From positions 248,001 through 312,000 of the forward strand of contig CAVSRU010000011.1 of assembly GCA_963730535.1 (NCBI GenBank): a DNA stretch of 64,000 nt, given 5' to 3'. Shown here in pieces: positions 1-8,913 of the stretch. The notes beneath the pieces are model-generated. The model did not search any database, was not told the origin of the DNA, and saw nothing but the letters and a program-made list of their open reading frames with translations. Position 1 is the first letter of the stretch, and every line of letters starts with the position of its first letter. This stretch comes from DASSUW01 sp963730535. Lineage in GTDB: Bacteria; Actinomycetota; Thermoleophilia; Solirubrobacterales; Solirubrobacteraceae. Both the position numbers and the translations under genes were made by a program.

Positions 1-571
1 GGAGCTGCTCCGCGACAACACTCCAGCGAGCCATCTCGCGTTCTTCCTCCTCGAGCGTCGCGACACCCCGCAGCCCGACAGCTCACAGCCCTTCATAAAG
101 CTCGACTGGCGCAACAACGTCTACCAAGCGTGGGGGTCCTATCTCAAAGAGCCCCTCCACCAGTGGGCGAGGGAGACCTGGACCAAGGCCGTCCGGCTGA
201 ACAAGCACGTCGCGTTCGTTCACTCGAAGTTCCTCGTGGCGGATCCGTTCGGCGACGATCCCATCGTCGTGACCGGGTCCGCGAACTTCAGCAACGCCTC
301 GACGAACGAGAACGACGAGAACATGCTGATCATCCGCGGCGATCGCCGGGTCGCGGACATCTACTTCACGGAGTTCAACCGGCTGTTCAACCACTACTAC
401 TTCCGATCGGTCCGCGAGGCCACCAGGGACATCACTCCCGAGGAGGGACGCGAGCGCGATCTGCAGACCCTGTTTCTCGCCGAGAACGACGACTGGCTGA
501 CCAAGTACCGGCCGAACAGCCTGCGCGCGAAACGCGTTCGCATCCTCACGCAGCTCACGCTCGACGGCTGA
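1..571 (+). CDS. Phospholipase D-like protein, C-terminal fragment
   Basis: The 5' end lies outside the window; the reading frame is open from base 2 to the TGA at 569-571. The visible part contains one HKD motif, HSKFLVAD followed by TGSANFS, which is the second catalytic half of the phospholipase D superfamily (two such motifs normally form one active site). The first motif must lie upstream. The family cleaves phosphodiester bonds in lipids or nucleic acids; the substrate cannot be told from this fragment. Codon use is less GC-biased (AAA, CAA, ATA, TAT codons) than in the following genes, which could mean transfer but rests on about 190 codons only. Confidence 0.85.
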   Translation, partial: ELLRDNTPASHLAFFLLERRDTPQPDSSQPFIKLDWRNNVYQAWGSYLKEPLHQWARETWTKAVRLNKHVAFVHSKFLVADPFGDDPIVVTGSANFSNASTNENDENMLIIRGDRRVADIYFTEFNRLFNHYYFRSVREATRDITPEEGRERDLQTLFLAENDDWLTKYRPNSLRAKRVRILTQLTLDG

Positions 572-608
572 CACCGAGCGACAGGTGTCGCTGCGTCAAC
601 CTGGGGGC

Positions 609-1472
609 ATGGAAACGGACTTTGAAGCGCTCGTCGTCGGCGGCGCGGCCGCCGGCCTCTCCGCCGCGCTCGTGCTCGGGCGCGCGCGCGTGAGCACGCT
701 CGTCGTCGACGCGGGCGAGCCGAGCAACCGCAGCGCGCCCGCGATCGGCGGCCTCCTCGGCCAGGACGGCACGAGCCCGGGCGAGCTCTACGCGGCCGGC
801 CGGGAGCAGCTGACGGAGCTGCCGACCGTCGAGCTCCGCGAGGGCGTCGTGACCGGCATCGAGCCCGCGGACGGGTTCCGCGCCACGCTCGCCGGCGGCG
901 AGACGGTCACCGCCGGCCGCGTCTTGTTCGCCGGCGGGATGCGCTACGGCGTGCCGGACGTGCCCGGCCTGGCGGAGCTGTGGGGCGACCGCGCCTTCAT
1001 GTGCCCCTACTGCCACGGCTGGGAGCACCGCGACCAGAAGATCGCGATCCTCGGCGGGACCGGCGCCGCGCACCGCGTGCCCCTGCTGCGCTCGTGGACG
1101 AGCGACCTCGTCGTGCTCGCCAACGGCGAGCCGACGGACGACCTTTCAGACATGCCGGTCGACGAGCGGCCGGTGGCATCCGTCGCGCCCGGCCTCGTCC
1201 GCTTCGACGACGGCGGCGAGCTGGAGGTCGACGCGCTGCACGTCGTGGCGCCGATGGCCCCGCGCGACGACCTCGTGGCGAACCTCGGCCTGGAGACGAC
1301 CGACTCGCAGCAGGGCACCGGCGTCGCCGTCGCCGACAAGTTCGGCGCGACGTCGGTGCCCAGGGTCTTCGCCGCCGGCGACGCGGTCGGCGCCGGCAAC
1401 GTCGCCGCCGCCATCGCCACCGGCAGCCTCGCGGCGACCGGCCTGCATCGCTCACTGGTCTTCCCGGAGTGA
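609..1472 (+). CDS. Thioredoxin reductase-like FAD/NAD(P) oxidoreductase
   Basis: A 287-residue flavoprotein in the class II pyridine nucleotide-disulfide oxidoreductase fold. An N-terminal dinucleotide motif VVGGAAAGLSAA (about 9-20), a redox pair in CPYCHGWE (Cys132 and Cys135) and a C-terminal FAD motif ending in FAAGDA are visible. Family members with a CPYCHGWE centre resemble TrxB and the GliT-type dithiol oxidases; they pass electrons between NAD(P)H or O2 and a disulfide. An in-frame GTG at 585 would add eight residues, but the ATG at 609 begins right before the first beta strand and is preferred. The gene's 3' end overlaps the end of the small antisense peptide gene at 1452-1568. The partner thioredoxin or metabolite is unknown. 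Confidence 0.85.
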   Translation: METDFEALVVGGAAAGLSAALVLGRARVSTLVVDAGEPSNRSAPAIGGLLGQDGTSPGELYAAGREQLTELPTVELREGVVTGIEPADGFRATLAGGETVTAGRVLFAGGMRYGVPDVPGLAELWGDRAFMCPYCHGWEHRDQKIAILGGTGAAHRVPLLRSWTSDLVVLANGEPTDDLSDMPVDERPVASVAPGLVRFDDGGELEVDALHVVAPMAPRDDLVANLGLETTDSQQGTGVAVADKFGATSVPRVFAAGDAVGAGNVAAAIATGSLAATGLHRSLVFPE

Positions 1473-1568
1473 CCTCGCTCGCCACCACGTCACGCGAAGG
1501 GCGATGAGCAGCGCGGGGCTGAACGCGGCGATCGTCTCTTCGACGGGGACGCCGCCGACGTGGGCCAT
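1452..1568 (-). CDS. Small membrane peptide coupled to SBP56 gene
   Basis: A 38-codon frame starts with MAHVGGVPVEE and continues into a hydrophobic stretch around AAFSPALLIALRV, ending in a basic tail (WWRARSLRE). Its ATG (1568-1566) shares a base with the TGA of the upstream SBP56 gene in a TGATG overlap, the standard arrangement for translational coupling. It looks like a single-pass membrane peptide with the basic tail inside. It overlaps the last 21 bases of the opposite-strand flavoprotein gene. I do not recognise a named family. It is too short to trust on composition alone, so the coupling is the main evidence. Confidence 0.55.
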   Translation of the reverse strand: MAHVGGVPVEETIAAFSPALLIALRVTWWRARSLREDQ

Positions 1569-2842
1569 CACTGGAAGATCTCCGTCGTGCAGTCGCCGCC
1601 TTGGAGACGCACCTCGTGGGCCCGCGCGGCGCCGCGCTCGTGGAAGTCCACGAAGAAGTCGGGGTCGATCTCCATGCCGCCTTCGGGCGCGCAGTCGACC
1701 CGCAGGAGCCAGGAGCGAAGGCCCGGGTAGAACTGGTCGTCCCAGGTCGAGTACAGCGAGTTCGTGACGTACAGCCTGCGGCCGTCCAGCGAGAGCTGGA
1801 TCATCTGCGGCCCGCCGCTGAGCCCGCGATCCCCGTCGCCGAGCAGGCCACCGAGCTGGAGCTGGCCGGTAAGCCGGGGACGGGCCGGATCGGAGATGTC
1901 GTACTGGCGCAGCTCCCCGTGCAGCCAGCTCGTGAAGTAGAGGAAGCGGTCGTCCATCGAGACCACCAGGTCGGTGATCAGCGCCGGGGCGGGGAACGGG
2001 AAGCCCTCGACCTCGACCGCCTCCGTGGTGATGACCGGCTCGGCGCTGTAGCGGCCGTTGGAGCGATGGAAGCGCCAGATGACGCTCGAGAGGGTGGCGC
2101 CGACGAACCCCTCGTCCGCCTCCGGGTCGTGCAGCCAGCGCACCTCGAGCGGGACCAGGCCCTGCTCGCCGAGGTCGATCGTCTGCGTGAGCTCCCGCTC
2201 CTCCAGGTCCCAGAAGTGCAGCCGGCGGCCGTAGCGGCCGGCCTCGACGTCCGCCGGGTCGAAGCCCTTCTCGTAGGCGTTGGGCTCGCCGAACTCCGAC
2301 GACGCGAGCACGTTCTTGCGGGGCTGGTACCAGAAGTCGTAGTTCAGGGGCGGCCGCTCGCCGCCGTTCTCCCAGCGGCCCTTGACCTCGAAGCTCTGGG
2401 CGTCGAGCACGGCGAAGCCGCCGGCGCCCTTGCCGTCGCGGTCGCCGAGCATGCTGATCACGATGTTGTCGCCCGGCATGCAGTGGACCGTGTGCGGGCG
2501 CGTATAGCCCGTCTTGTCGGCGACCTCCTGCGGCTCGATCACCTTCTCGATCCTGGGGCGGCGCGGATCGTCGGCGACGTTGACGATGTGGATCCGCGAC
2601 GAGCGGAAGCCCGGCACGACGAGGTGGGAGCGATCCGGCCCGTGGCAGGCGGAGCTGCACCGGTTCCAGCCGAAGTGATGGAGCTCGTCACCGACGTTCG
2701 GCATCGGCGTCTCGTGGACGACCCGGCCGTCGCCGGCGTCGACCACGGCGAGGGAGTCGGGCGCGCCCTCGCGCAGGCACGAGACGTAGAGCAACTCCTC
2801 GAGCGGGGCGTTGAGCGCGTCGTTCGGCGAGGCGTAGAGCAT
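1568..2842 (-). CDS. Selenium-binding protein SBP56 family (methanethiol oxidase)
   Basis: A 424-residue protein of the SBP56 family, a beta-propeller metalloprotein. The diagnostic block HHFGWNRCSSACHG (about 55-68) contains the conserved Cys motif, and family signatures such as HTVHCMPGDNIVISMLGD and the tail MEIDPDFFVDF are present. Characterised members oxidise methanethiol to formaldehyde, H2S and H2O2 in a copper-dependent reaction; whether this one does so is inferred. A strong ribosome binding site (AAGGAGG, five bases before ATG) fixes the start. It is a little shorter than the usual 460-470 residues. It shares an 85-bp divergent promoter region with the SARP regulator and is followed by a coupled 38-residue peptide gene. 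Confidence 0.9.
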   Translation of the reverse strand: MLYASPNDALNAPLEELLYVSCLREGAPDSLAVVDAGDGRVVHETPMPNVGDELHHFGWNRCSSACHGPDRSHLVVPGFRSSRIHIVNVADDPRRPRIEKVIEPQEVADKTGYTRPHTVHCMPGDNIVISMLGDRDGKGAGGFAVLDAQSFEVKGRWENGGERPPLNYDFWYQPRKNVLASSEFGEPNAYEKGFDPADVEAGRYGRRLHFWDLEERELTQTIDLGEQGLVPLEVRWLHDPEADEGFVGATLSSVIWRFHRSNGRYSAEPVITTEAVEVEGFPFPAPALITDLVVSMDDRFLYFTSWLHGELRQYDISDPARPRLTGQLQLGGLLGDGDRGLSGGPQMIQLSLDGRRLYVTNSLYSTWDDQFYPGLRSWLLRVDCAPEGGMEIDPDFFVDFHERGAARAHEVRLQGGDCTTEIFQ

Positions 2843-2927
2843 CGAGTCCTCCTTGTGTTACGAGCGCGCGATCGTCGCAACCGGTCGTTTCCCGAACCTT
2901 TCGCCGACGTGTCTAACCTTGGCCGCG
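2843..2927. promoter_or_regulatory. Divergent promoter region, SBP56 / SARP regulator
   Basis: This 85-bp gap separates the starts of the SBP56 gene (leftward) and the SARP regulator (rightward). It contains the AAGGAGG ribosome binding site of SBP56 (leftward) and must hold both promoters. I see no convincing palindrome. The layout suggests the SARP regulator may control SBP56. Confidence 0.5.
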
Positions 2928-3677
2928 ATGGGCGCCGCGAGGATCCAGCTCTGCGGCCGGCTCGTGGTGCGGCTGCGCGAGCGACGCATCGAGGACGCGC
3001 TGCCCGGTGGCAACGGGCGGCTGCTGTTCGCGTACCTGGTGCTCAACCGGCTCCGCCAGATGAGCCGCGACGAGCTCCTGACCGCCGTCTACGGCGAGGA
3101 CGCGCCGCCCGACCACCATCCTCGGCTGAACGTCCTGCTCTCGAAGCTGCGGCGGGCCGTCGGCCCGGAGCTCGTGCCGGGACGATCGGAGATCGAGCTC
3201 GTGCTGCCGCGGGACGCGTTCGTCGACGTCGAGGCGGCGTTCGAGGCGCTGCACCGGGCGCAGTCCCACGTCGCCAACCGCGAGTGGGCGGAGGCCTGGG
3301 GCCCGTCCGGCGTCGCCTATCACGTGGCCAGCCGTCCCCTCCTCCAAGGCCATGACCGCCCGTGGCTGGACGAGTGGCGGCGCCGCCTCGACGACGTCCG
3401 GGTACGCGGGCTGGAGTGCTTCGCGGAGGCGCGGCTCGGCCTCGGCGGCCCGACGCTGCCGCAGGCCGAGGAGTGCGGCCGCCGGCTGATCGAGCTGGCG
3501 CCGTACCGCGAGACCGGCTACCGGATCCTGATGGAGGCGCTCGACCGGAACGGCAACCCGGCCGAGGCGCTGCTCGTCTACGACCGCCTGCGCGTCCGGC
3601 TCCGCGACGAGCTCGGGATCGCGCCCGGCCCGGCCGTGCAGAGCGTCCACGAACGGCTGCTGGCTACGACGGCCTAG
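2928..3677 (+). CDS. SARP family regulator (OmpR-type HTH plus BTAD)
   Basis: A 249-residue regulator with the architecture of small SARP/AfsR proteins: an N-terminal winged helix (about 5-95, with GRLLFAYLVLNR and LLSKLRRAVG) followed by a bacterial transcriptional activator domain (about 96-248, ending in YDRLRVRLRDELGIAPGPAV). SARPs bind direct repeats upstream of their targets and usually activate. There is no ATPase domain, so this is a stand-alone type. The frame is open 25 codons further upstream, but the ATG at 2928 directly precedes the conserved strand. It ends in a 3-base CTAG convergent overlap with the DUF1059-like gene. Confidence 0.88.
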   Translation: MGAARIQLCGRLVVRLRERRIEDALPGGNGRLLFAYLVLNRLRQMSRDELLTAVYGEDAPPDHHPRLNVLLSKLRRAVGPELVPGRSEIELVLPRDAFVDVEAAFEALHRAQSHVANREWAEAWGPSGVAYHVASRPLLQGHDRPWLDEWRRRLDDVRVRGLECFAEARLGLGGPTLPQAEECGRRLIELAPYRETGYRILMEALDRNGNPAEALLVYDRLRVRLRDELGIAPGPAVQSVHERLLATTA

Positions 3678-3862
3678 GTTTCCTCGGACTGCGCGAGGAT
3701 GTCCTCGCGGGAGACCTTGCCCACCAGCTCCGGGTGGTCGGCGCGGATGTGCTCCTGCGCCTTCTCCCAGAGCTCGTCGTCGTCATCGCCTCTGACGACC
3801 TGGCCGCACACGCAGTTGATGTGCTTCACGTCGCCATCGTACGCCCGAGTCGCGTCCGCCAT
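3674..3862 (-). CDS. Small DUF1059-like cysteine protein
   Basis: A 62-residue acidic protein with a CVCGQVV motif near residue 18 and a downstream HIRADHPE segment, the Cys/His layout of DUF1059-type small putative metal-binding proteins. The family has no established function. It converges with the SARP gene, the two stop codons sharing CTAG. The start ATG is the only one in frame. Codon-position bias and the family-like pattern make it a real gene despite its size. Confidence 0.75.
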   Translation of the reverse strand: MADATRAYDGDVKHINCVCGQVVRGDDDDELWEKAQEHIRADHPELVGKVSREDILAQSEET

Positions 3863-3876
3863 GTCATCGTAAGCGC

Positions 3877-4323
3877 GTGCGCTCGAAGGTCAGGGTCGTC
3901 GGGCGGCGGACGGTCGTCGCCGCCGTGGTGGTCCTGCAACTGGGATTCGCGGCTCGGGGCTATTGGGCCGACCACAAGGAGTTCGCGTTCCAGATGTTCC
4001 CCGAGTCGAGCACCTGGCGCGCCGAGGTGGTCAGGGTCACCGCCGACGGCCGGCGCGCCCCGATCGAAGCCACGTGGCGGGGCTATCGCTGGGACGAGCT
4101 GGTTCAGAGCCGCGGCCTGAGGTACCCGTCGATCCGCCACCACGCGGACGCCGGGCTCGCCAATCAGCTGGCGTTCCTCCAGGCGGCGCTCGACTGGGTC
4201 GCCGACAACACTCCCCGCGACGACGAGACCCGGTACCTGGAGGCGACGGTCACGTCCTGGCACAACGCCGACCCGCCGCGAACCCAGGTGCTGCGGAGCC
4301 GTCTCCGCGGAGACGCCGGATGA
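3877..4323 (+). CDS. Membrane-anchored hypothetical protein, partner of HTTM gene
   Basis: A 148-residue protein with an N-terminal hydrophobic segment (about 10-27, TVVAAVVVLQLGFAARGY) that could be a signal anchor, followed by a soluble domain (HKEFAFQMFPES, and WNADP-like charged stretches). The TGA stop overlaps the ATG of the next gene (ATGA), so the two are probably translated together. Small proteins of this kind often precede HTTM-domain proteins; no biochemical role is known to me. Confidence 0.75.
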   Translation: MRSKVRVVGRRTVVAAVVVLQLGFAARGYWADHKEFAFQMFPESSTWRAEVVRVTADGRRAPIEATWRGYRWDELVQSRGLRYPSIRHHADAGLANQLAFLQAALDWVADNTPRDDETRYLEATVTSWHNADPPRTQVLRSRLRGDAG

Positions 4324-5469
4324 GCGCCGCCACGATCGGCGTGCGGCCCAGGCTCCGCGGCGCACTCGCCGCCGTCGACGAGCTGCTCGGCCGTCCGGTC
4401 AGCATGCGCGCCCTCGCGCTGCTGCGGGTGCTGGCCGGCCCGGTCGTGCTCCTGCATCTGCGCCCGTTCCTCTCCGACGGCTTGGACGGGCGCATCTACC
4501 GGGACGTCTTCTACGAGCCCTACGCCGCCTGGTATCCCGAGCTGCCCCGCGAGCTCTACGTCGGGTTGCTCTGGCTGGCGGCGGTGGCCGCGGTCGCCAT
4601 GTCGCTGGGCTTCCTCACCCGCGCTGGCGACGGCGACGACGTTCGTGATCGTCGCCTACAACCTGTTCCTGTCGACCACCCACTTCCACAACAACCGGGC
4701 CTATCTGCTCATCGTCCTCGGGCTGTTGGCGGTCGCGCCGTGCGGACGGGAGCTGTCGGTGGACGCGTGGCTCCGACGCCGTCGGGGGCGTCCGGCGCTC
4801 GACACGTCGGCCCCCGCCTGGCCGCTGTGGCTGCTCCGGTTCGAGTGCGCCGCGATCTACGGCGCCTCCGGGCTGAGCAAGCTGCTCGACCCCGATTGGT
4901 TCGGTGGCACGGTCACCTGGCAACGGGTCTCGCGCGCGCGAGACCAGCTCGAGTCGTGGCCGCTGCCGGACTGGGCGGTGTCTCTCCTCACGGACCGGAG
5001 CTTTCACACCGGGGCGGCCAAGTTCGTCGTGCTCACCGAGCTGTTCATCGCGGCCGGCCTCTGGCGAAGAGAGACCCGCTACGCGGCCGTGTGGGTCGCG
5101 GTCGTCTTCCATCTCTCGATCGAGTTCTCGGCAGCCGTCCAGGTCTTCTCGTTCCTCGGCATCGCCGTGCTGGTGATCTGGGCGGTGCCGTCGACCCGGG
5201 ACCGGGTGCTCCGCATCGACCCCACGGATGGGCGCCAGCGGCGATGGGGCGCGCTGGTACGCAGGCTCGACTGGCTGGCCCGCTTCCGCGTCGAGCCGGC
5301 TCCGGCCGGTTCGCGGCTGGAGGTCGTGGACCGCGACGGCACCTCGATCCGCGGCGGGCCGGCCCTCGCATTGGCGCTCAGCCGCCTGCCGCTGACCGCG
5401 TGGTTCGCCCTCCCGGCGCTGCTCCTGCCCGCCGTGCGCCGGGCGCGCCGAGACGGGATTACTGGGTGA
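4320..5469 (+). CDS. HTTM-domain membrane protein (apparent +1 frameshift)
   Basis: Multi-pass membrane protein of the HTTM (horizontally transferred transmembrane) family, related to vitamin-K-dependent gamma-carboxylase. The N-terminal half (MSAATIGVRPRL... to SLGFLTR) is in one frame and the rest (LATATTFVIVAYNLFLSTTH, then FECAAIYGASGLSKLLD and FHLSIEFSAA) in another. Removing one base near 4620-4623 joins LTR directly to LATATTFV and restores one protein of about 380 residues. The family's characteristic sequences lie on both sides, so the break is a frame error, either real or from sequencing. Start ATG 4320 overlaps the previous stop. Function is unknown; carboxylase activity is not implied. 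Confidence 0.8.
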
Positions 5470-5485
5470 TCGCGGTCGGGCCGGG

Positions 5486-7268
5486 ATGACGGAGGGCGGG
5501 CCGCGACCTGTCACGCGCGTCTGGCGGGCCGGGCTGAGCCTGGCGCTCCTCCTCGCCCTCGCGTTCGCCGTGGTCGCGCCGCCTGAGCGCTGCCCGTCGG
5601 TCACTCCCGGCGAGCTCCGGCGCTCGGCGCAGGCCACCGTCGAGTGGTTCGTCCGCAACCAGGAACCGGACGGCACGTGGCTCTACCTCTACGACGCCCG
5701 CGAGGACTCGGTGGCGGCGGAGTACAACGAGGTCCGCCACGCCGGGGTGGCGATGGGCCTCTACCAGGCCGCCGCGATGCGACTGCCCGGAGCGCTCGCC
5801 TCCGCGGACCGGGGCACCGGATGGGCGCTCGACCGGCTCCTCCTCCGCGACGACTGGGCCGCGCTCGCCTTTCAGGGTCGGGTCGCCACCGGCTCCACCG
5901 CGCTGCTGATCGCCGGGCTGCTCGTCCGCCGGGAGGCGACCGGTGACACGCGCCACGACGACGTGCTGCGCCGGCTCGGGCGGTTCGTGCTCGCCCAGAC
6001 CGAGCGGTCGGGCGCGGTGCTCGCGTCATACGACCCGGCGCGCGGGAGGCCGGTGGCCGGCGAGTACTCCAAGTACTACACCGGGGAGGCGTACTGGGCC
6101 CTGGCGCGCCTCCACCGGGCGTTCCCGGACGAGGGCTGGGGCGAGGCCGCGGACCGCGTCGGCGCGTACCTGGCGACGTCGCGGGACGAGGTCGAGGATC
6201 ACTGGCCGCCGATCCCCGATCACTGGGCCGCCTACGGCATGTCCGAGACCGTCCGGTTCCCCGACCGCGGCCGCCCGCCGCTCACCGAGGACGAGGTCGA
6301 CTACGCGCGCCGGCAGGCCGAGCTGTTCGGCGTCCAGGCCCGGTGGCTCAGCCAGCAGCACGGGCCGTGGGGCACTCTGGTGCGGGGCAGCTATGAGCCC
6401 CGTGGTGGCTGGTACGGCGTCATCGACGAGGCTCTCACCGGGTGGTGGCTGACCGCGAGGGAGGAACCCCGGCTCGCCGACCTGCAAGCCCCGATCGCGG
6501 ATCGCGCCACCTGCGTCGCCGGGCTGGCCGTCAGCGTGCAGGCCGACGCGCAGGATGCGGCCCGGGCCGCCGACCCGGGGCGCGTCGAGGGCGCGTGGTT
6601 CGTCGACGGCGAGACGCGCATGGACGACCAGCAACACGCTCTCGCCGGGCTGCTGCGAACCATCCCGATCGTCGAGGCCGCGGAACGGGGCTCGCCCGTT
6701 CCCGGCGACGACGCGCCATCGGGCTGGTTGTGGGCCGTCGCGCTGCTGCTGGCCCTCAACCCGGCCCGCGCAGCGTTCGGGGTCCCTCGCGCCGGACGGT
6801 CGCCGCGGTCGGTCGTCGGGGTGGCCGCCGCCGGCGGCGTGATCGGCGGGCTCGCCGTGTGTGCCGCCGCGGCCGTGGGCGGCGCGCTGCTCGACGCGCT
6901 CGACGTCAGCGAGCCGTCGTTCCGGATCGCTGCCGGGGTCGTGGCCGTGCTGGCCGGCGCCGGCGACCTGATCCGGCGGCCGCCTCGGGCCGAGCCCGCG
7001 CTCCGTGGCCGGCTCGCTGCCCTCGTCCCGGTCGCGTTCCCCGTCGTGGCTCGTCCCGCCCTCCTCGTGCTGGCGCTGGGTGCCGGCGCCGACGGCGCCG
7101 TCCTCGCGACCGCCGGCGCGATGGCCCTCGCCGTCGTGCTGGTGACCGGGCTGGTCTCCCGGTGGCCCGCGGAGGGCCGAGGTCCTCCGGTGGGTCGGCC
7201 GCGCGACGGGGGCCGCGCTCGTCGCCTGCGGGGCGGTCCTCGTCCTCGCGGGCGTCCTGGACGTCTAG
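5486..7268 (+). CDS. Membrane protein with alpha-toroid-like domain (apparent +1 frameshift)
   Basis: An N-terminal membrane segment (about 11-33) leads to a large domain with repeated Trp/Tyr-rich helices (NQEPDGTWLYLYD, EYNEVRHAGVAMGLYQA, EYSKYYTGEAYWALARLH, RGGWYGVIDEALTGW), the pattern of an alpha/alpha toroid as in terpene-cyclase-like or glycosidase-like proteins. Several hydrophobic helices follow (from about residue 415). After LVSRWPAEG the frame turns into an Arg/Gly/Pro-rich shadow; dropping one G from the GGG run near 7180 instead gives AEVLRWVGRATGAALVACG, more hydrophobic sequence, and a TAG at 7266-7268 that overlaps the convergent gene's stop in CTAG. I take that as the true end. 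The gene lies 16 bases after the HTTM gene and probably belongs to the same cluster. Confidence 0.7.
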
Positions 7269-8033
7269 GGGCGATGCCGACCGGCGGTGCCATGCCTCGA
7301 ACGCGAGGAGCACCGCGGCGGGTGGGACCGTCCCGGGCAGCGAGTCGACGACGAGGAAGAGCTGGTTGAAGGCCTCCGCGGCCGCGAGCGTCGCCACGGC
7401 CGCGAGCGCCTGCGGACGTCGCTCGGCGGCGAGGATGGCTCCGACGAGCCCCGCCACGAAGTAGTCGCCGTAGTCGGTGGAGACGGGCCCGACATCGGCG
7501 ACCTGGAGCCGCGGCAGGCCCGCGGCCGGCGCGGCGGCGTTGAACGCGGCGTTCTGCTCTCCCCAGAGGTCGCCGAAGATGAACACGGCGTCGACCACGG
7601 CCATCGCCACCACGCCCGCCTTCGCGTAGCGGAGCGGGGCGACCCCGGCCAGCAGCCGGCCCGCGGTCACGCACGATCCGACGATCATCACGAGCCTCGC
7701 GGCGCGGCCGAGCGGGTCGTCAGGGCCCGCCAGGGCGGCCGCGAGGATCGGCACGATCGCGAGGGCCAGCCAGGGACGGGCGCCGTGCGCCGCCCAGCCG
7801 AGCGCGAGCGCGCACGCCGGCGGCACGAGCACGAGCGCGATCCAGGTCAGCACGTCTGCGCTGGCGGTCGCGGCGCCGATGGCAACGACGCTCAGCACGA
7901 CGGACGCGGGCGCGACCAGCGCCCAGCCGCGGCCGCCCAGCCGCATCAGGTACGCCGGGATCCCCGCCGCGGGCAGGGCGACGCAGAGCGCCTGCGCGGC
8001 GTCGAGCACCAGCGTGTCGAGATCGAAGTACAT
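7265..8033 (-). CDS. Multi-pass membrane protein (apparent +1 frameshift at its end)
   Basis: A protein of about 255 residues with seven or eight hydrophobic segments, starting MYFDLDTLVLDAAQALCVAL and including AKAGVVAMAVVDAVFIFGD and STDYGDYFVAGLVGAIL. Family unknown to me. As written, the frame runs on to 6906 through about 115 residues of Arg/Pro/Asp-rich antisense sequence that is not protein-like. Removing one base from the CCCC run at about 7268-7271 ends the protein at ...HRRSASP with a TAG at 7267-7265, sharing CTAG with the converging gene. It starts 25 bases after the restored end of the NAD(P)-binding protein gene and is probably co-transcribed with it. Confidence 0.65.
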
Positions 8034-8058
8034 CCGTCGGATGCACTGATCCGCGGGA

Positions 8059-8896
8059 TCAGGGGATTCCGGGCGCCGGGTCCTCGTTGCCGACGATCCG
8101 CGGTGGCACGGGCCCGTCGCCCTCCCACTCGACGTCGGCGTCCATCGGCGCGGCGTCGGGCTCGATCATGTTCGAGGGCGTCCCGCGGGTTGTCGGACTG
8201 TGCCGCGCCGAGCGGCGACGACAGGTCCCTCGGAGGCGAGTCGGAGTCGGGCAGCGGCAGCGGCAGCGGCTCGACCTCGTCGAGGGCGTCGGCGACCCGG
8301 CGCTCTCCGTCGACGACGTTCACGACCTGGCCCGCGAGGTGCGAGCGCGCGAGCGCCTCGACGATCGCCAGGGCGGCGTCGTCGCGTCTGGTCGTCACGG
8401 GCGCGCCGGCCCGCAGGAGTGTGTCGATCCGCCCGTTCCCCGGGTCCTCGGTGAGGCGGCCGAACCGCAGGATCGTCCCCGGCACCCCGAGCCGCGCCAG
8501 CCGGCGCTCCGCGTGCTGCTTCGCCGCGAGGAACTCGCGGATGCCGCCGTCGGTGCGTTCGGGCCGGTCGGCGCCGATCACGCTGGCCAGCACGAAGCGC
8601 GTGAGCTCGTAGTGGTCAGCCGCCTCGGCGAGCTTCGCCGCGCCGCCGGCGTCGATCGCGCCGAGCTCCGGGCGGTGGCGGGCGCCGGCTGCGAAGACGG
8701 CGGCGTCGCAGCCGTCCGCGGTCCACTCGACGTCGCCGCGCAGGTCGGCGACGACGGCGTCGGCGCCCGCGTCGCGGAGCGCCGCCGCCTGCTCATCGGT
8801 GCGGACGAGGGCGCGCACGTGGTGCCCGCGACCGAGCAGGAGGGCCACGACACGGCTCCCCAACCGCCCGTGGGCACCGGCGACGAGTACGACCAT
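8059..8896 (-). CDS. NmrA-like NAD(P)-binding protein (apparent +1 frameshift)
   Basis: An atypical short-chain dehydrogenase with a Rossmann motif at the N-terminus (VLVAGAHGRLGSRVVALLL) and a VLASVIGAD strand; it lacks a clear YxxxK motif, as in NmrA/NAD(P)H-binding sensors. After LGAAQSDNPRD the frame becomes Arg-rich; removing one C of a CCC run near 8175 continues as NMIEPDAAPMDADVEWEGDG with strong codon bias and ends at 8059. Without that correction the frame would overrun the next gene by 88 bases. A related protein is encoded at 51670-52311. It is divergent from NAD kinase with 17 bases between the starts. Substrate unknown. Confidence 0.78.
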
Positions 8897-8913
8897 GCCA
8901 CATTCTTACCGGG

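Noticed and set aside
1601..3355. Rightward 584-codon frame over SBP56 and SARP
   Set aside because: Antisense shadow of SBP56 that then runs out of frame through the SARP gene; no motif in it.
6906..7264. C-terminal extension of the leftward membrane protein
   Set aside because: Low-complexity Arg/Pro/Asp sequence antisense to the toroid gene; a single extra C explains it better.
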